The notes: a model not told the origin generated them from the letters alone. 64,000 nucleotides of DNA from Eubacteriales Family XIII. Incertae Sedis bacterium (GCA_031272365.1 JAISTX010000055.1:1-64000), one strand, 5' to 3'; counted from the first letter of the stretch, positions 52,290-61,925 are shown. Program-made: numbers and translations.

Positions 52290-52321
52290 CAGCCGTCCGG
52301 GGCGTTGGCTTCGGACGGCTG
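52290..52321 (+). other. Perfect 10-bp hairpin between symporter and mttB homologue
   Basis: cagccgtccg (52290-52299) pairs exactly with cggacggctg (52312-52321). It is followed by tatct, not a T run, so it may protect or trim the mRNA more than terminate it. The MttB gene starts 25 bases later after gaggag. Confidence 0.55.
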
Positions 52322-52346
52322 TATCTAAAAGAAATCGAGGAGAAAT

Positions 52347-53792
52347 ATGAACCCATTCACGGCAAATCCGCTGAACCAGCTCAGCGTCCTTTCGCTGGAA
52401 GACGTCAAGAAAATCCATGAAGCGAGCCTGCGCATCCTGAGCGAAGCAGGCGTCCTCGTCGAAAGCGACGAGGCTGTCCATTTGTTTGAAACCGCCGGGG
52501 CTACGGCGGAGAAACGCGCGGACGGGTACTTGGTGAAGCTGCCCCCCGCGCTCATAGAAAGCTGCATCGAATCGGCGCCGAAGGATATCGTCTGGTACGG
52601 GCGCGTGCCCGGCCGCGACTACGACTCGAGCAAGGGCAACGTCGCCTTCAGCACCTTCGGCGAATGCGTGAAGATCATAGACCCCGCCACGAAGGAGGTG
52701 CGCGCGACGCGCAAGGAGGACGTGGCGGGCATCACGAAGGTCTGCGATTTCTTCGACGAGATCGCCGTCGTGGAGCGCGCCTGCGGCTCGCTCGACCTGC
52801 CGGCGGCCGTGCAGCCCGCGCACAATTTCGACGCGATGGTGCGGAGCACGTCGAAGGCGATCTTCCTCGCCGCCGTCAACCGCGAGAACGCGGAGACGAT
52901 CGTGGAGATGGCGCAGGCCGTCGCGGGCGGGGAGGGGAAGCTGCGCGAGCGGCCCTTCCTCAATTTCTTCGTCTGCCCGGTCAGCCCGCTCATCCTCGGC
53001 CAGGGCTGCTGCGACGTGGCGATCACGGCGGCGCGCGCGGGCGTGGGCGTCGCGACCATCCCGATGTCCCTGTCGGGCGCGACCTCGGTGGCGACGCTCG
53101 CAGGCGTCGTCGCCCAGCACAACGCGGAGGTCCTCGCGACGCTCGCGCTCACGCAGCTCGCGGCGAAGGGCACGCGTTTCTTCTACTGCTCGATGACGAC
53201 GATCATGGACCTGAAATACATGATCCCGGCGACGGGCGCGCCGGAGCATTCCCTCATCGGCGGCGCGGTCGTGAAGATGGCGCAGCACTACGGGCTCCCG
53301 AGCTGGATCGGCGGCGGCGTGTCGGACAGCAAGCTTCCGGACGCCCAAGCCGGGTACGAGTACGCGCTCGGCGCGCTCTTCGGCGCTTTGTCCGGCGCGA
53401 GCATCACGTACGGCGCGGGCGCGCTCGAGTCGTGCCTCCTGATCGACTACGCGAAGCTCGTCATGGACTGCGAGAGCCTCGGCTTCATCCGCCGGCTGCT
53501 CGCGGGCATCGCCGTGGACGACGAGACGCTCGCGCTGGACCTGATCCTGCGCAAGGGGCCGAAGGTGGACTTCATCATGGAGGACCACACGCTCGACCAT
53601 ATGCACGAGCAGACGCCCGTGCGCGCCTTCAGCCGCATCCCCCGCGACTCGTGGGCGCAGAAGGGCGCCCTGCCCGCGGACGAGGCGGCCTACCTGCGCG
53701 CGGCGGAAATCCTGAAGACGCACGAGGTGGAGCCGCTGCCGGACGGCGTGGCGGGGAAGCTGGACAGCATCCTCGCGTCACGCCTGAAATAG
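52347..53792 (+). CDS. MttB-superfamily methyltransferase without pyrrolysine
   Basis: A 481-residue homologue of trimethylamine methyltransferase, complete with no in-frame UAG before its end: NPLNQLSVLSLEDVKKIHEASLRILSEAGV start, SGATSVATLAGVVAQHNAE, CSMTTIMDLKY, and PSWIGGGVSDSKLPDAQAGYE. Such non-Pyl relatives (MtgB, MtpB, MtcB, MtyB) demethylate quaternary amines such as glycine betaine, proline betaine, carnitine or butyrobetaine and methylate a corrinoid protein, here probably the one at 42805. It ends with TAG at a natural position. Last gene of the sigma-54 operon. Confidence 0.92.
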   Translation: MNPFTANPLNQLSVLSLEDVKKIHEASLRILSEAGVLVESDEAVHLFETAGATAEKRADGYLVKLPPALIESCIESAPKDIVWYGRVPGRDYDSSKGNVAFSTFGECVKIIDPATKEVRATRKEDVAGITKVCDFFDEIAVVERACGSLDLPAAVQPAHNFDAMVRSTSKAIFLAAVNRENAETIVEMAQAVAGGEGKLRERPFLNFFVCPVSPLILGQGCCDVAITAARAGVGVATIPMSLSGATSVATLAGVVAQHNAEVLATLALTQLAAKGTRFFYCSMTTIMDLKYMIPATGAPEHSLIGGAVVKMAQHYGLPSWIGGGVSDSKLPDAQAGYEYALGALFGALSGASITYGAGALESCLLIDYAKLVMDCESLGFIRRLLAGIAVDDETLALDLILRKGPKVDFIMEDHTLDHMHEQTPVRAFSRIPRDSWAQKGALPADEAAYLRAAEILKTHEVEPLPDGVAGKLDSILASRLK

Positions 53793-53806
53793 GGTGCGGG
53801 CCCGTG

Positions 53807-54979
53807 TCAGACCCGCGCGACGCCGCTCTTCCTGGCAGCCTCCGCGACCGCGGCCGCGACGGCGTCCTTGACGCGCGGGTCGAACGCCGCCGGGATGATG
53901 TAGTCCGGCGAGAGGTCCTGGTCCGCGACGAGCCCCGCGAGCGCGTACGCCGCGGCGATCTTCATCTCGTCGTTGATGTCGGACGCGCGCACGTCGAGCG
54001 CCCCCCGGAAGATGCCCGGGAAGGCGAGCACGTTGTTGATCTGGTTCGCGAAGTCGCTGCGCCCCGTGCCGACCACGGCGGCCCCTGCCTCCTTGGCGAG
54101 GTCCGGCATGATCTCGGGCGTCGGGTTCGCCATCGGGAAGAGGATCGGGTCCTTGGCCATGCTCCTGACCATGTCCTGCGTCACGAGCCCCGGCGAGGAG
54201 ACGCCGATGAAGACGTCCGCGCCCTGGATGACGTCGGCCAAAGAGCCCTTCTTCAGGGACGCGTTGCTGATCTCGGCCATCTTCGCCTTCTCTTCGTTCA
54301 GGCCCTCCCGGCCCTTGTAGATGGCGCCGGTCCGGTCGCAGAGCACGACGTCCTTGAGGCCGAGCGCGATGAGCAGCCGGATGACCGCGACGCCGGCCGC
54401 ACCCGCGCCGCTCGTCACGACGGAGATCTCCGACAGGTCTTTCTTTGCGAGTTTCAGCGCGTTGATCATCGCCGCGAGCACGACCACGGCGGTGCCGTGC
54501 TGGTCGTCGTGGAAGATCGGGATGTCGCACGTCTGCTTGAGCCGCCGCTCGATCTCGAAGCAACGGGGCGCCGAGATGTCCTCGAGGTTGATGCCGCCGA
54601 AGCTGCCGGCGATGAGCGTGACGGCGTTCACGATGTCGTCCACCTCCTTGCTGCGGATGCACAGCGGCACGGCGTCCACGTCCCCGAAAGCCTTGAAGAG
54701 CACGCATTTGCCCTCCATGACCGGCATCCCCGCCTCCGGCCCGATATCCCCGAGCCCGAGTACGGCCGTGCCGTCGGTGACGACCGCGATCGTGTTCCAC
54801 CGGCCGGTCAGGTCGTAGCTCAGGTTGATGTCCTTTTGGATCTCCAGGCAGGGCTGCGCCACGCCCGGCGTGTAGGCGATCGACAGGTCCTCCTTGTTGT
54901 TCACCGTCATCTTCGGGACGATGTCGAGCTTGCCGCGCCATTCATAGTGCTTCTCCAGCGATACTTTTGCGTAGTCCAT
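53807..54979 (-). CDS. NAD(P)-dependent malic enzyme
   Basis: A 390-residue bacterial malic enzyme: YTPGVAQPCLEI, PVMEGKCVLFKAFGDVDAVP, FHDDQHGTAVVV with the metal-binding Asp residues, VVTSGAGAAGVAVIRLL dinucleotide site and FPMANPTPEI. It converts malate to pyruvate and CO2. Monocistronic, convergent with the mttB homologue (14-base gap) and divergent from larA. Confidence 0.94.
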   Translation of the reverse strand: MDYAKVSLEKHYEWRGKLDIVPKMTVNNKEDLSIAYTPGVAQPCLEIQKDINLSYDLTGRWNTIAVVTDGTAVLGLGDIGPEAGMPVMEGKCVLFKAFGDVDAVPLCIRSKEVDDIVNAVTLIAGSFGGINLEDISAPRCFEIERRLKQTCDIPIFHDDQHGTAVVVLAAMINALKLAKKDLSEISVVTSGAGAAGVAVIRLLIALGLKDVVLCDRTGAIYKGREGLNEEKAKMAEISNASLKKGSLADVIQGADVFIGVSSPGLVTQDMVRSMAKDPILFPMANPTPEIMPDLAKEAGAAVVGTGRSDFANQINNVLAFPGIFRGALDVRASDINDEMKIAAAYALAGLVADQDLSPDYIIPAAFDPRVKDAVAAAVAEAARKSGVARV

Positions 54980-55053
54980 TTTCTTCTCCTTGGAATTTCT
55001 GCGCTAACCTTTTATTATATTATAATATATTATCAAGCGGAAAGGAAAAAAAT

Positions 55054-56304
55054 ATGATTCTTGAAGTGGGATTTGGCAGCGGCGTCCAGTCGTTCTATGT
55101 GCCGGAGGAAAACCTCGCCGGCGTGATGAAGGCGCAGGAGGTGGACCCCGCCGTGACGGGAGAGGCGGCCGTGCGCGAGGCGCTCCTGCACCCGGTCGGC
55201 ACGCCGCGCGTCTCCGAGATCGTGAAACCCGGAGAGAAGATCGTCGTCATCACGAGCGACATCACGCGCCCGATGCCGAGCTACCGCGTGCTCCCGCTGC
55301 TGCTCGAGGAGCTGTCGCTCGCCGGCGTGAAAGACGAGGACGTCACCGTCGTGCTCGCGCTCGGCATCCACCGGCCGCACACGGAGCAGGAGAAGCGCAA
55401 GCTCGTGGGCGACGCCGTCTTCGACCGCGTGCGCTGCGAGGACAGCACGCCGGACGACTGCGTCCGGCTCGGCTTCACGGCCCTGGGCACGCCGCTCGAC
55501 GTCTCCCGGCGCGTCGCGGAGGCGGATCGGCGCATCGCGCTCGGCAACATCGAGTTTCATTATTTCGCGGGCTATAGCGGTGGGGCGAAGGCCATCATGC
55601 CCGGCGTCGCCTCCCACGATTCCATACAGGCGAACCACAGCCGCATGGTCGAAGAGGCCGCCGCCGCCGGCCGGCTCGAGGGCAACCCCGTGCGCGCGGA
55701 CATCGACGACGTGCTCTCCGTCTGCCCGATCGACTTCATCCTGAACGTCGTCCTGGACGAGCACAAGGAGATCGTCTGCGCCGTGGCCGGCCACCCGATC
55801 GAGGCGCACCGGAAGGGCTGCGCATTTCTGGACGGCCTCTACGCCTCCCCGATCGCGGAGCGGGCCGACATCGTCATCGCCTCCCAGGGCGGCGCCCCGA
55901 AGGACCTCAACCTGTACCAGACGCAGAAGGCGCTCGACAACGCGAAGCACGCCGTGAAGGACGGCGGCGTTATCATCCTTGTCGGCAGCTGCAAGGAGGG
56001 CCTCGGCGAGGCCGTCTTCGAACGCTGGATGCTGGAAAGCCCGACGCCCGAAAGCATGGTCGAGCGCATCGGCCGCGACTTCGAGCTCGGCGGCCACAAG
56101 GCGGCGGCCATCGCGATGGTGCTCGCGCGGGCCGACATCTACCTCGTCAGCGAGATGGATGGGGACTTCGTGCGCAGCATCTTCCTCACGCCGTTCGGCT
56201 CGGTGCAGGACGCGCTGGACGCGGCCTTCGCAAAGCTGGGCAGGGACGCGAGCGTCCTCGTCATGCCCTACGCCGGCTCCACCCTCCCGCTCGCAAAAGG
56301 GTAG
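55054..56304 (+). CDS. LarA-type nickel-pincer racemase homologue
   Basis: A 416-residue member of the LarA family (lactate and other 2-hydroxyacid racemases or epimerases). Catalytic and cofactor-binding residues are present: His106 in GIHRPH, Lys179 in YSGGAKAIMPG (cofactor attachment), His195 in NHSRM. It needs the LarB/C/E-made cofactor, which is not encoded in this window. The ATG at 55054 follows ggaaagg. A TATAAT-rich stretch at 55010-55035 is shared with the malic enzyme promoter. It ends with TAG. Confidence 0.9.
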   Translation: MILEVGFGSGVQSFYVPEENLAGVMKAQEVDPAVTGEAAVREALLHPVGTPRVSEIVKPGEKIVVITSDITRPMPSYRVLPLLLEELSLAGVKDEDVTVVLALGIHRPHTEQEKRKLVGDAVFDRVRCEDSTPDDCVRLGFTALGTPLDVSRRVAEADRRIALGNIEFHYFAGYSGGAKAIMPGVASHDSIQANHSRMVEEAAAAGRLEGNPVRADIDDVLSVCPIDFILNVVLDEHKEIVCAVAGHPIEAHRKGCAFLDGLYASPIAERADIVIASQGGAPKDLNLYQTQKALDNAKHAVKDGGVIILVGSCKEGLGEAVFERWMLESPTPESMVERIGRDFELGGHKAAAIAMVLARADIYLVSEMDGDFVRSIFLTPFGSVQDALDAAFAKLGRDASVLVMPYAGSTLPLAKG

Positions 56305-56367
56305 GGGGCCTGTGCCGCCACCCCGCCCTAAGGGCACACCGCGCCGCGCCGCACCCCTGCCTTCGCG

Positions 56368-56487
56368 CTGTGCAACGTCGCAGCTTTTGCGGTATGCTTT
56401 GGCCGTTTCTGTGCAACAAAACAGGTAATGCGGTACTTTTCGGCGCTCCGGCACGGAAAAATACCGCATTAGTTGCAACGCTGCACA
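56368..56487. repeat. Composite hairpin repeat with three related 27-bp units (family B)
   Basis: Units at 56368-56394 and 56409-56435 read ctgtgcaacg...tgcggta in the same direction; a third at 56462-56487 is inverted (taccgcattagttgcaacg...). Units two and three form a strong hairpin, taatgcggta / taccgcatta, around cttttcggcgctccggcacgg. The tacc...ttgcaa start recalls family A. It fills the 257-base gap between LarA and the convergent PstS-like gene. Confidence 0.8.
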
Positions 56488-56561
56488 CGGCACACCGGTG
56501 ACCCGCGAGGATGCGCACGTTATCACGCAGCCTGCCGGTTCTTTTCGTCTCACAGCTTTTG

Positions 56562-57611
56562 CTATTGCGGTGCGGGAACAGGGACGTAGCCGGCTTCGCG
56601 CAGCAGCGCCGCGCCTTCTTCTGTGAGCAGCCAGTCGTAGACGAGGCGCGCGGGGGCGTCCTCGGGCAGGTCGGCGCGGATGGCCGCGTAGAAATCGCTG
56701 GTCAGCGGGTAGGAGCCGTCCGCGATGCTCTCGTTTGAGGGCACGACGCCGTCCACCGCGAGCATCTTCACGTCCGGCGCGGCGTACATCCTGTCCGCGT
56801 AGTAAAACACCGAGTAGCCGATCGCGCCGCCGCCGTTCCCGAACTCGGCGATTCCTTCGACCAGATCTCCCATGGCTGTCGCCACTTCCACAGTCTGCGG
56901 GTCAACCACGGCCTCGTCATGCATCAGGCATTTTACAAACATCGCGTGGCTGCCGCTGTCCTCGTTGCGTACAAAGGCAATGACCGGCTCACGCGCGCCG
57001 CCGAGCGCCGACCAGTCGGTGACGTCCCCCCGGTAGACCGCGCGCAACTGATCCTGCGTCAGGCTCGCGACGGGATTGCCCTCATTGACGAGAAAGACAA
57101 GCCCGTCTCGCCCGATGGGCTCAAACTCAAGGAGGCCCTCCTCCTTCAGCTCCGTGGCCCCAGCAAACAGTTCCTCGGGCGGTTCGTAGGCAAGGACAAG
57201 GTCGTTGGATTCATAGCCTTGGTCTTCCATCCTTGCCCAGGCATCGTTCGTCCCAAAATCCGAATCAGAATATATGCGTGAAGAGGCGTACATCTCCGCC
57301 GTCTCCCGGTCCACGCCGCACAATTTTTCATATAATGCCGCCATCAGGGGCAGGCAGGCGGTGCTCCCGTCCAGCTCCGGAAAACTGTCCACCCCGATGC
57401 CCGGAATCACCGGATCGAAAGCCGTGCTTTCTTCCGGAAGTGCGTGCGCGCTGTCGCCAGTGCCAACCGCGGCGCTGCCCTCCACAGCGCTCGCGGCGCT
57501 GCCGCCATCGGAAGCCGGCGCCGGATCGCAGCCGGCAAGCAAACCGGCCAGGATCACGCATAGCACAAAGGTGCGCTCAATCCTCCAGCGACGTGAAAAT
57601 ACTGCCTTCAT
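56562..57611 (-). CDS. PstS-like substrate-binding lipoprotein
   Basis: A 349-residue lipoprotein (lipobox GLLAGC) in normal domain order, with the phosphate-binding-like DGSTACLPLMAA, NEDSGSHAMF and GNGGGAIGYSVFYYAD motifs. Related to PstS and other tungstate/phosphate-type binding proteins. No permease or ATPase genes accompany it, so it may be a sensor or scavenger. It overlaps the upstream lipoprotein gene by 35 bases. Confidence 0.85.
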   Translation of the reverse strand: MKAVFSRRWRIERTFVLCVILAGLLAGCDPAPASDGGSAASAVEGSAAVGTGDSAHALPEESTAFDPVIPGIGVDSFPELDGSTACLPLMAALYEKLCGVDRETAEMYASSRIYSDSDFGTNDAWARMEDQGYESNDLVLAYEPPEELFAGATELKEEGLLEFEPIGRDGLVFLVNEGNPVASLTQDQLRAVYRGDVTDWSALGGAREPVIAFVRNEDSGSHAMFVKCLMHDEAVVDPQTVEVATAMGDLVEGIAEFGNGGGAIGYSVFYYADRMYAAPDVKMLAVDGVVPSNESIADGSYPLTSDFYAAIRADLPEDAPARLVYDWLLTEEGAALLREAGYVPVPAPQ

Positions 57612-59211
57612 AGACCCAGTTCCCTTCCAAATCCATCAATCCACACGAAAAACCCTTTTTCGCCACGATCCTGTCCGGTCCGTAGCTGATATGCCCTTCC
57701 GTGACAAGCGCCGGGAGTTGAGGCGTGATATCGCCCGCGATCAGATTCCCCTGCATATCATAGAAATTGGCCCGCTGAATACTGGCGGCGTGGGTAGCAT
57801 TGAAGCCGGATTGCGGCACGCTTGTCATGATGTAGCGAGGGGCATCGCTGTCGAAATAAGCGATCATCCCTTCGGACAGGCCGGACACCATGACATCCCC
57901 ACGGAGAGGCAATACCTGTGTGAAGTCCCCGTTGCCACTGGCATAGCTGCTCCAAACCTCCTGCAATCCCGAAGCATAGACAAAGGTACGTGATACGTCC
58001 TCTCCATGCACCTCTATGTACCCGCTCCTGAAAAAGATATAGTCAGGATCCTGGATATAGTCCAAAAGGTTGGCTTGTTCAACAAGCGTGCCATCCGCCG
58101 AGAGTATCTGCGCCGTCCAATCATTACTGACATAGATAAAGGAGAGAATGCCCCCGCCGGGCGCGTATGTCAGCGGCTCAAAGTCACGGATATCCTCCGC
58201 AAGCAGCTTTCCGTTGGAATCAAACAATCGATTGATGCCGTCTTCCCCACAGATATACCAAAAGCCTTTGCCGGCCGTTTCGTAATAGCGGCCATACCGC
58301 TTTTCGAAGTTGAGGGGATCGGGGAGGGCGACGGTGGCAAGGCTTTTGGTAAGGCAATAGCCCCGGGACGGCAGACAGAGCGCGTCGCCCGCTATGAGCG
58401 CATAATCATGGTAGTCGGATTCTTCTGCAAGGACGTTGCACGCGTCGTCAAACACAACGATCGCCGCCGCCTCTTTCGTCACCCAATAATCATCCGCGAC
58501 AAATACATGGTCACCGAACGCAGAGAGGCTGGAAAACCGGTCGTCGGAGAGAAGCACTTTGATCTGCTTGGCATCGGCATCGTATTTCGCAATGGTGCCA
58601 TCCTCGCGGATCGCGACAAATCCACCATCCTCTGTGTGGCACGTATCAAGAAACGGCTCCGCCGGCGCTTCGCCGGTGAGGGGATCCAGCAAAGTGATCG
58701 AGCCGCTTGCCCCAATCACCCCCGGACTCTCCTCCTCTGCCGGGTCATAATCGCTGTCGCCGCCCGATACCACGCTGACAAAGCGCCCCGGGCCGGGATC
58801 ATAGCTTGCAAAATCCCAGTCGCGGACAAGGTTGCCGTGTATGTCGAAAAGCCGCTCCTCGGTGCGTGCATTCCTCACGCGCTCCTGCGTGAAGCCAAGC
58901 GCCTTCGTGCGTTCCAGATTCACGACAACCCTCTCCCCGGTTCCGACGACCTCGCCCTCGTGGTTGACGATCGTCCCGAAAACATCGAACAACCACTCCG
59001 GATGCGCCCCCGTGACAGGCTCGGCCTTTGCCGCCGCTTCGGCCAGCTCCGGCGAAATCCGGAGGCCGCCCGGTTCAGTGGCGGACGCCGGCTCGCCCGC
59101 TTCCAGGGCACAGGAAGACAGCGGCAGGCCCGCTACCAGGAAACACACCGACAACAAGACCAACAGGTTTTTCGTCGCGGAACCGCTCAAAGCAACACTC
59201 CTCTGCGTCAC
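57577..59211 (-). CDS. Lipoprotein with WG/propeller-like repeats
   Basis: A 544-residue exported protein: lipobox LPLSSC and then repeated short beta units in the form LFDxxGNLVxDW (for example RLFDIHGNLV, RLFDSNGKLL, NFYDMQGNLI, GLMDLEGNWV). These resemble WG-type or propeller repeats. Unknown role, probably a surface binding scaffold, co-transcribed with the PstS-like protein. Its base composition is lower in GC than the central part of the window. Confidence 0.7.
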   Translation of the reverse strand: MTQRSVALSGSATKNLLVLLSVCFLVAGLPLSSCALEAGEPASATEPGGLRISPELAEAAAKAEPVTGAHPEWLFDVFGTIVNHEGEVVGTGERVVVNLERTKALGFTQERVRNARTEERLFDIHGNLVRDWDFASYDPGPGRFVSVVSGGDSDYDPAEEESPGVIGASGSITLLDPLTGEAPAEPFLDTCHTEDGGFVAIREDGTIAKYDADAKQIKVLLSDDRFSSLSAFGDHVFVADDYWVTKEAAAIVVFDDACNVLAEESDYHDYALIAGDALCLPSRGYCLTKSLATVALPDPLNFEKRYGRYYETAGKGFWYICGEDGINRLFDSNGKLLAEDIRDFEPLTYAPGGGILSFIYVSNDWTAQILSADGTLVEQANLLDYIQDPDYIFFRSGYIEVHGEDVSRTFVYASGLQEVWSSYASGNGDFTQVLPLRGDVMVSGLSEGMIAYFDSDAPRYIMTSVPQSGFNATHAASIQRANFYDMQGNLIAGDITPQLPALVTEGHISYGPDRIVAKKGFSCGLMDLEGNWVYEGSIFTSLED

Positions 59212-59236
59212 TTCATGTCATTCCGCGTTCGCCCGT

Positions 59237-59617
59237 TTAAGGGTGCAGCTGCTTGAAGGCGTCAATGAACTGCTGGCGCTTCTCCTTCTCCGAGCGCTTG
59301 TCCTCTCCATTGGCTGCCGCCGCGATGCCGCCCGCGATCGCGCCGCCGACCAGGCCGCCGACCGCGCCGCCGATCTCCTGGCCGAGCGGGTGGAAGACGA
59401 CATTGTATTTGTGCCCCGGCGTCTTCAAGGAATTTGCCATCATGCTGAACTTCATCTCGACGGCCCGCACGGGCGCCCGGTCAAACTCCTCGCCCTTGTT
59501 GTCGAACAAAACCAGTTCGTGCTGCGCGTTGATGCCGATGTAGCCGCTCGTCGCGCGCTGCTTCACGCCCTCGATCAGGCGCACGCCCCCACAGAAATAA
59601 ACCCACTGCTGATCCAT
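59237..59617 (-). CDS. Small PH-like protein with Gly-rich membrane segment
   Basis: A 126-residue protein. The first half looks like a PH/GRAM fold (GYIGINAQHELVLFDNKGEEFDRAPV), the centre is a Gly/Ala helix GGAVGGLVGGAIAGGIAAAA like membrane-inserting Gly-zipper segments, and the end is charged. aaggaga precedes the ATG 59617. Function unknown. Confidence 0.65.
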   Translation of the reverse strand: MDQQWVYFCGGVRLIEGVKQRATSGYIGINAQHELVLFDNKGEEFDRAPVRAVEMKFSMMANSLKTPGHKYNVVFHPLGQEIGGAVGGLVGGAIAGGIAAAANGEDKRSEKEKRQQFIDAFKQLHP

Positions 59618-59729
59618 AATGCTCTCCTTTCTCTGGTTCTCCCAATGCAATGATTGTACCCTATTTCTCCCCCGCTGTCATTCCGCGCCGCCGCCGCCGG
59701 GGCCGGAATCGCCGCAGGAAGCCGACTGA

Positions 59730-59881
59730 TGTGCAAAAATCGCAGTCTGGTAGTGCCCGCAGCACAACAAATCAAGGCATTATGGCATGACGCGAAAAAA
59801 GATATCGCAAACAACGCAAGATATGGAATATTATTGAAATAATAATGGATGCGTGCACTACCAAACCGAAAAATTTGCACA
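59730..59881. repeat. 152-bp element with 27-bp terminal inverted repeats
   Basis: Left end tgtgcaaaaatcgcagtctg then gtagtgc, right end gcactaccaaaccg then aaaaatttgcaca; about 21 of 27 positions pair. The interior is AT-rich and codes for nothing obvious. Size and ends suit a miniature inverted-repeat element (MITE) or a large variant of the hairpin repeats seen elsewhere in the window. I see no target duplication clearly. Confidence 0.6.
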
Positions 59882-59913
59882 CAGCTTGCTGACGAGCGGC
59901 CCCGCTTCACCCG

Positions 59914-61907
59914 TCACCAGCGGCCGCCGCCGCCCCCGCCGAAGCCGCCGCCGGAAAAGCCGCCGCCGCCGGAAAAGCCGCCGCCGCCGAAACCGCCCCC
60001 GCCGTCGCTGCCTTCGGATTGGGGCGATTTGAAGCTGTCCGTGGAAGCCAGGGTCAGCCGGTTGATGGACATGGCCAAAACGCTGGTGTTGAATGCCTCT
60101 TGCCCGTAGCAACCCTGATACCAGTCCGGGGTTTCGCGGACCATGTCCTCGAATTTTTTCGCCCAGATCCCGGTGAGCCCGAAGGCGTACGCATAGGGCA
60201 GCGTGCGGAAGAAATACTGCGGGTTGTAGGTGAACAGCCTCTTCATGCGGTCAACCTCCGCGGCCCGGATGAACTCCTTGAAGCCGAGGAGGCGGTCGAG
60301 GATGCCGTCGTAGTAAGGGGAACGCCGGCGCATATGGGCGACGCTGATGACGGAAAGCACGGTCGACCCCAGCATGATCAAGAGGCTCGACGGCTCCCCG
60401 CTCACAAGGAAAGCAAAGAATGGGATCACCACGCCGATGCTTCGAAAGAGGATCAATGCGCCGAGCGGGATTGCTATCCGGACAATCGGGTTGCGCACGA
60501 ATGTCAGGATGATGCGCATAAGGTAGGCCAGAATGATTATCGCAGGGGCCAAGGCAAGGAGGGTTTCATCGGTGAGTCCGCTGCTATTGGCCCCCCCCTC
60601 CAAGGAACTCCGGGGTGTCAGCCACTGCGGCATAGTAAAAGACGACGGGGACGAAAAGGAGCACCAGGCCGACCATCTGACAGGCGATGGATGACCGCGT
60701 GTACAGTTTTGTCCGCACATCCTGTGCGTAGTCCTGCTTGAGCATCTTGCGGGCGGTTTTCATCCTCCACGCGAGGTCTTCGTCCGGGGCGCCGAGTTCC
60801 CGTTCCTCCGTGCCCTCGGGGAACAGCCCCCCGAAGAACTCGTGCTGGTACGGGCGCAAGGTGTGCGGCAGCTCGGCCTGCTTGCGGATCGTAAACTTCC
60901 CGGTCTGCTTTTCCTCGATCGTGAGGTAGCCCTGCGACGCCCACCAGAGGATCAGCGAGAACAGATCCCGGTCGTCCACCTTGCCGTCGATGAGGTAGCC
61001 GACCTCCCCCGAGGGCAGGGCGTCCGGCGGATAGAACTCGATGGGCCGCACGAGCCGCTTGTCGCGCCCGTAGGCCAGCCACAACAGGAAGCAGACGAGC
61101 GGGACGATGACGCACAGCGCATGTAGTCCGTCCGCGGGCCCGCCAGCTCGCCTGTGAAATACCCCTCGGGCAGCCGCAGCAGGAAGGTCACGCCTTCCCC
61201 GTTGCGAGCGCATCCTTCGCGGTCGCCGTGATGACGACGGCATCCTTTTCGGAATCAATAACAGTCTGCGTGCCGAACCGATCCGTGTCCGCCTGGCCTT
61301 TCAGCCCTGCGATGAACTCCGCGCCGTCCACGTCCGTGCCCGCGCCCGGGATCGTGAACGTGACCGTGCTCGAGCGGATCGGCGTCTCCCAGTCCGTCGG
61401 CAGCGCGTTCCAGTAGATGAGGTCGTAGTCCGGGATTTTGTCATCATACAACCGCGCATGGTAGGTGATCGTATAGGTCGTGCTGCCGTACTGCGTGATA
61501 TCTTCGTCCCCGACCCGGATCGTCAGGTCGCGCCCGCTCCTCGACAGCTTGACCGGCGCATCAGCACGGTTCCCATGCCTGTCCTTCACGCGGGCGGTCA
61601 CGCCTTCGATCTCCATGCGCGCGCCCATTGTCACGGTTTTCCCCTCGTACTGCTGCACGGCCTCGCCGCGTACGGGGAAGTTGCGGTAGATGCCGTGACT
61701 GTACTCGAGGAAATCGACCGTGATGGTTTCGGTCACAAGGAAGGAATTGTCCTTCTGCACGACGACGTCCACGTCGAAGGCGCGCGTCACCATGCCGGCG
61801 GACCGCTCCTCCCGCGTCGCTTCTCCCTGCCCCCCGGCCGCAAAGGTCACGCCAGGGGTTGCGGCGAGGAACGCGATGGCCAGCACGGCAATCCGCGCAA
61901 AACCCAT
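59914..61907 (-). pseudogene. DUF2207-type membrane protein broken by frameshifts
   Basis: Three successive frames on one strand together give a DUF2207 protein: signal and N-terminal beta domain (61188-61907, up to ATAKDALATGK), middle (about 60590-61120, FEFYPPD-like PIEFYPPDALPSGEVGYLIDGKVD), and a C-terminal part (59914-60590) with membrane helices and a glycine-rich GGGGFGGGG tail ending in RW. Shifts lie near 61197 (a G run), near 61120, and at an 8-base C run (60591-60598). Either a decayed gene, a contingency locus, or sequencing error. Confidence 0.8.
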
Positions 61908-61925
61908 TTTTCTTCAGGCGCGCAG

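Noticed and set aside
53790-53792. TAG at the end of the MttB homologue as an internal pyrrolysine codon
   Set aside because: The protein already has full MttB length with the family's normal C terminus, and the frame beyond enters sequence antisense to the malic enzyme gene.
55010-55040. Sigma-54 promoter for larA or the malic enzyme
   Set aside because: No GG...GC -24/-12 pair is present; the region is a TATAAT-rich ordinary promoter area.
56562-57611. Possible circular permutation of the PstS-like lipoprotein
   Set aside because: The DGSTA, SGSH and GYSVFYY motifs occur in normal order, so it is canonical.
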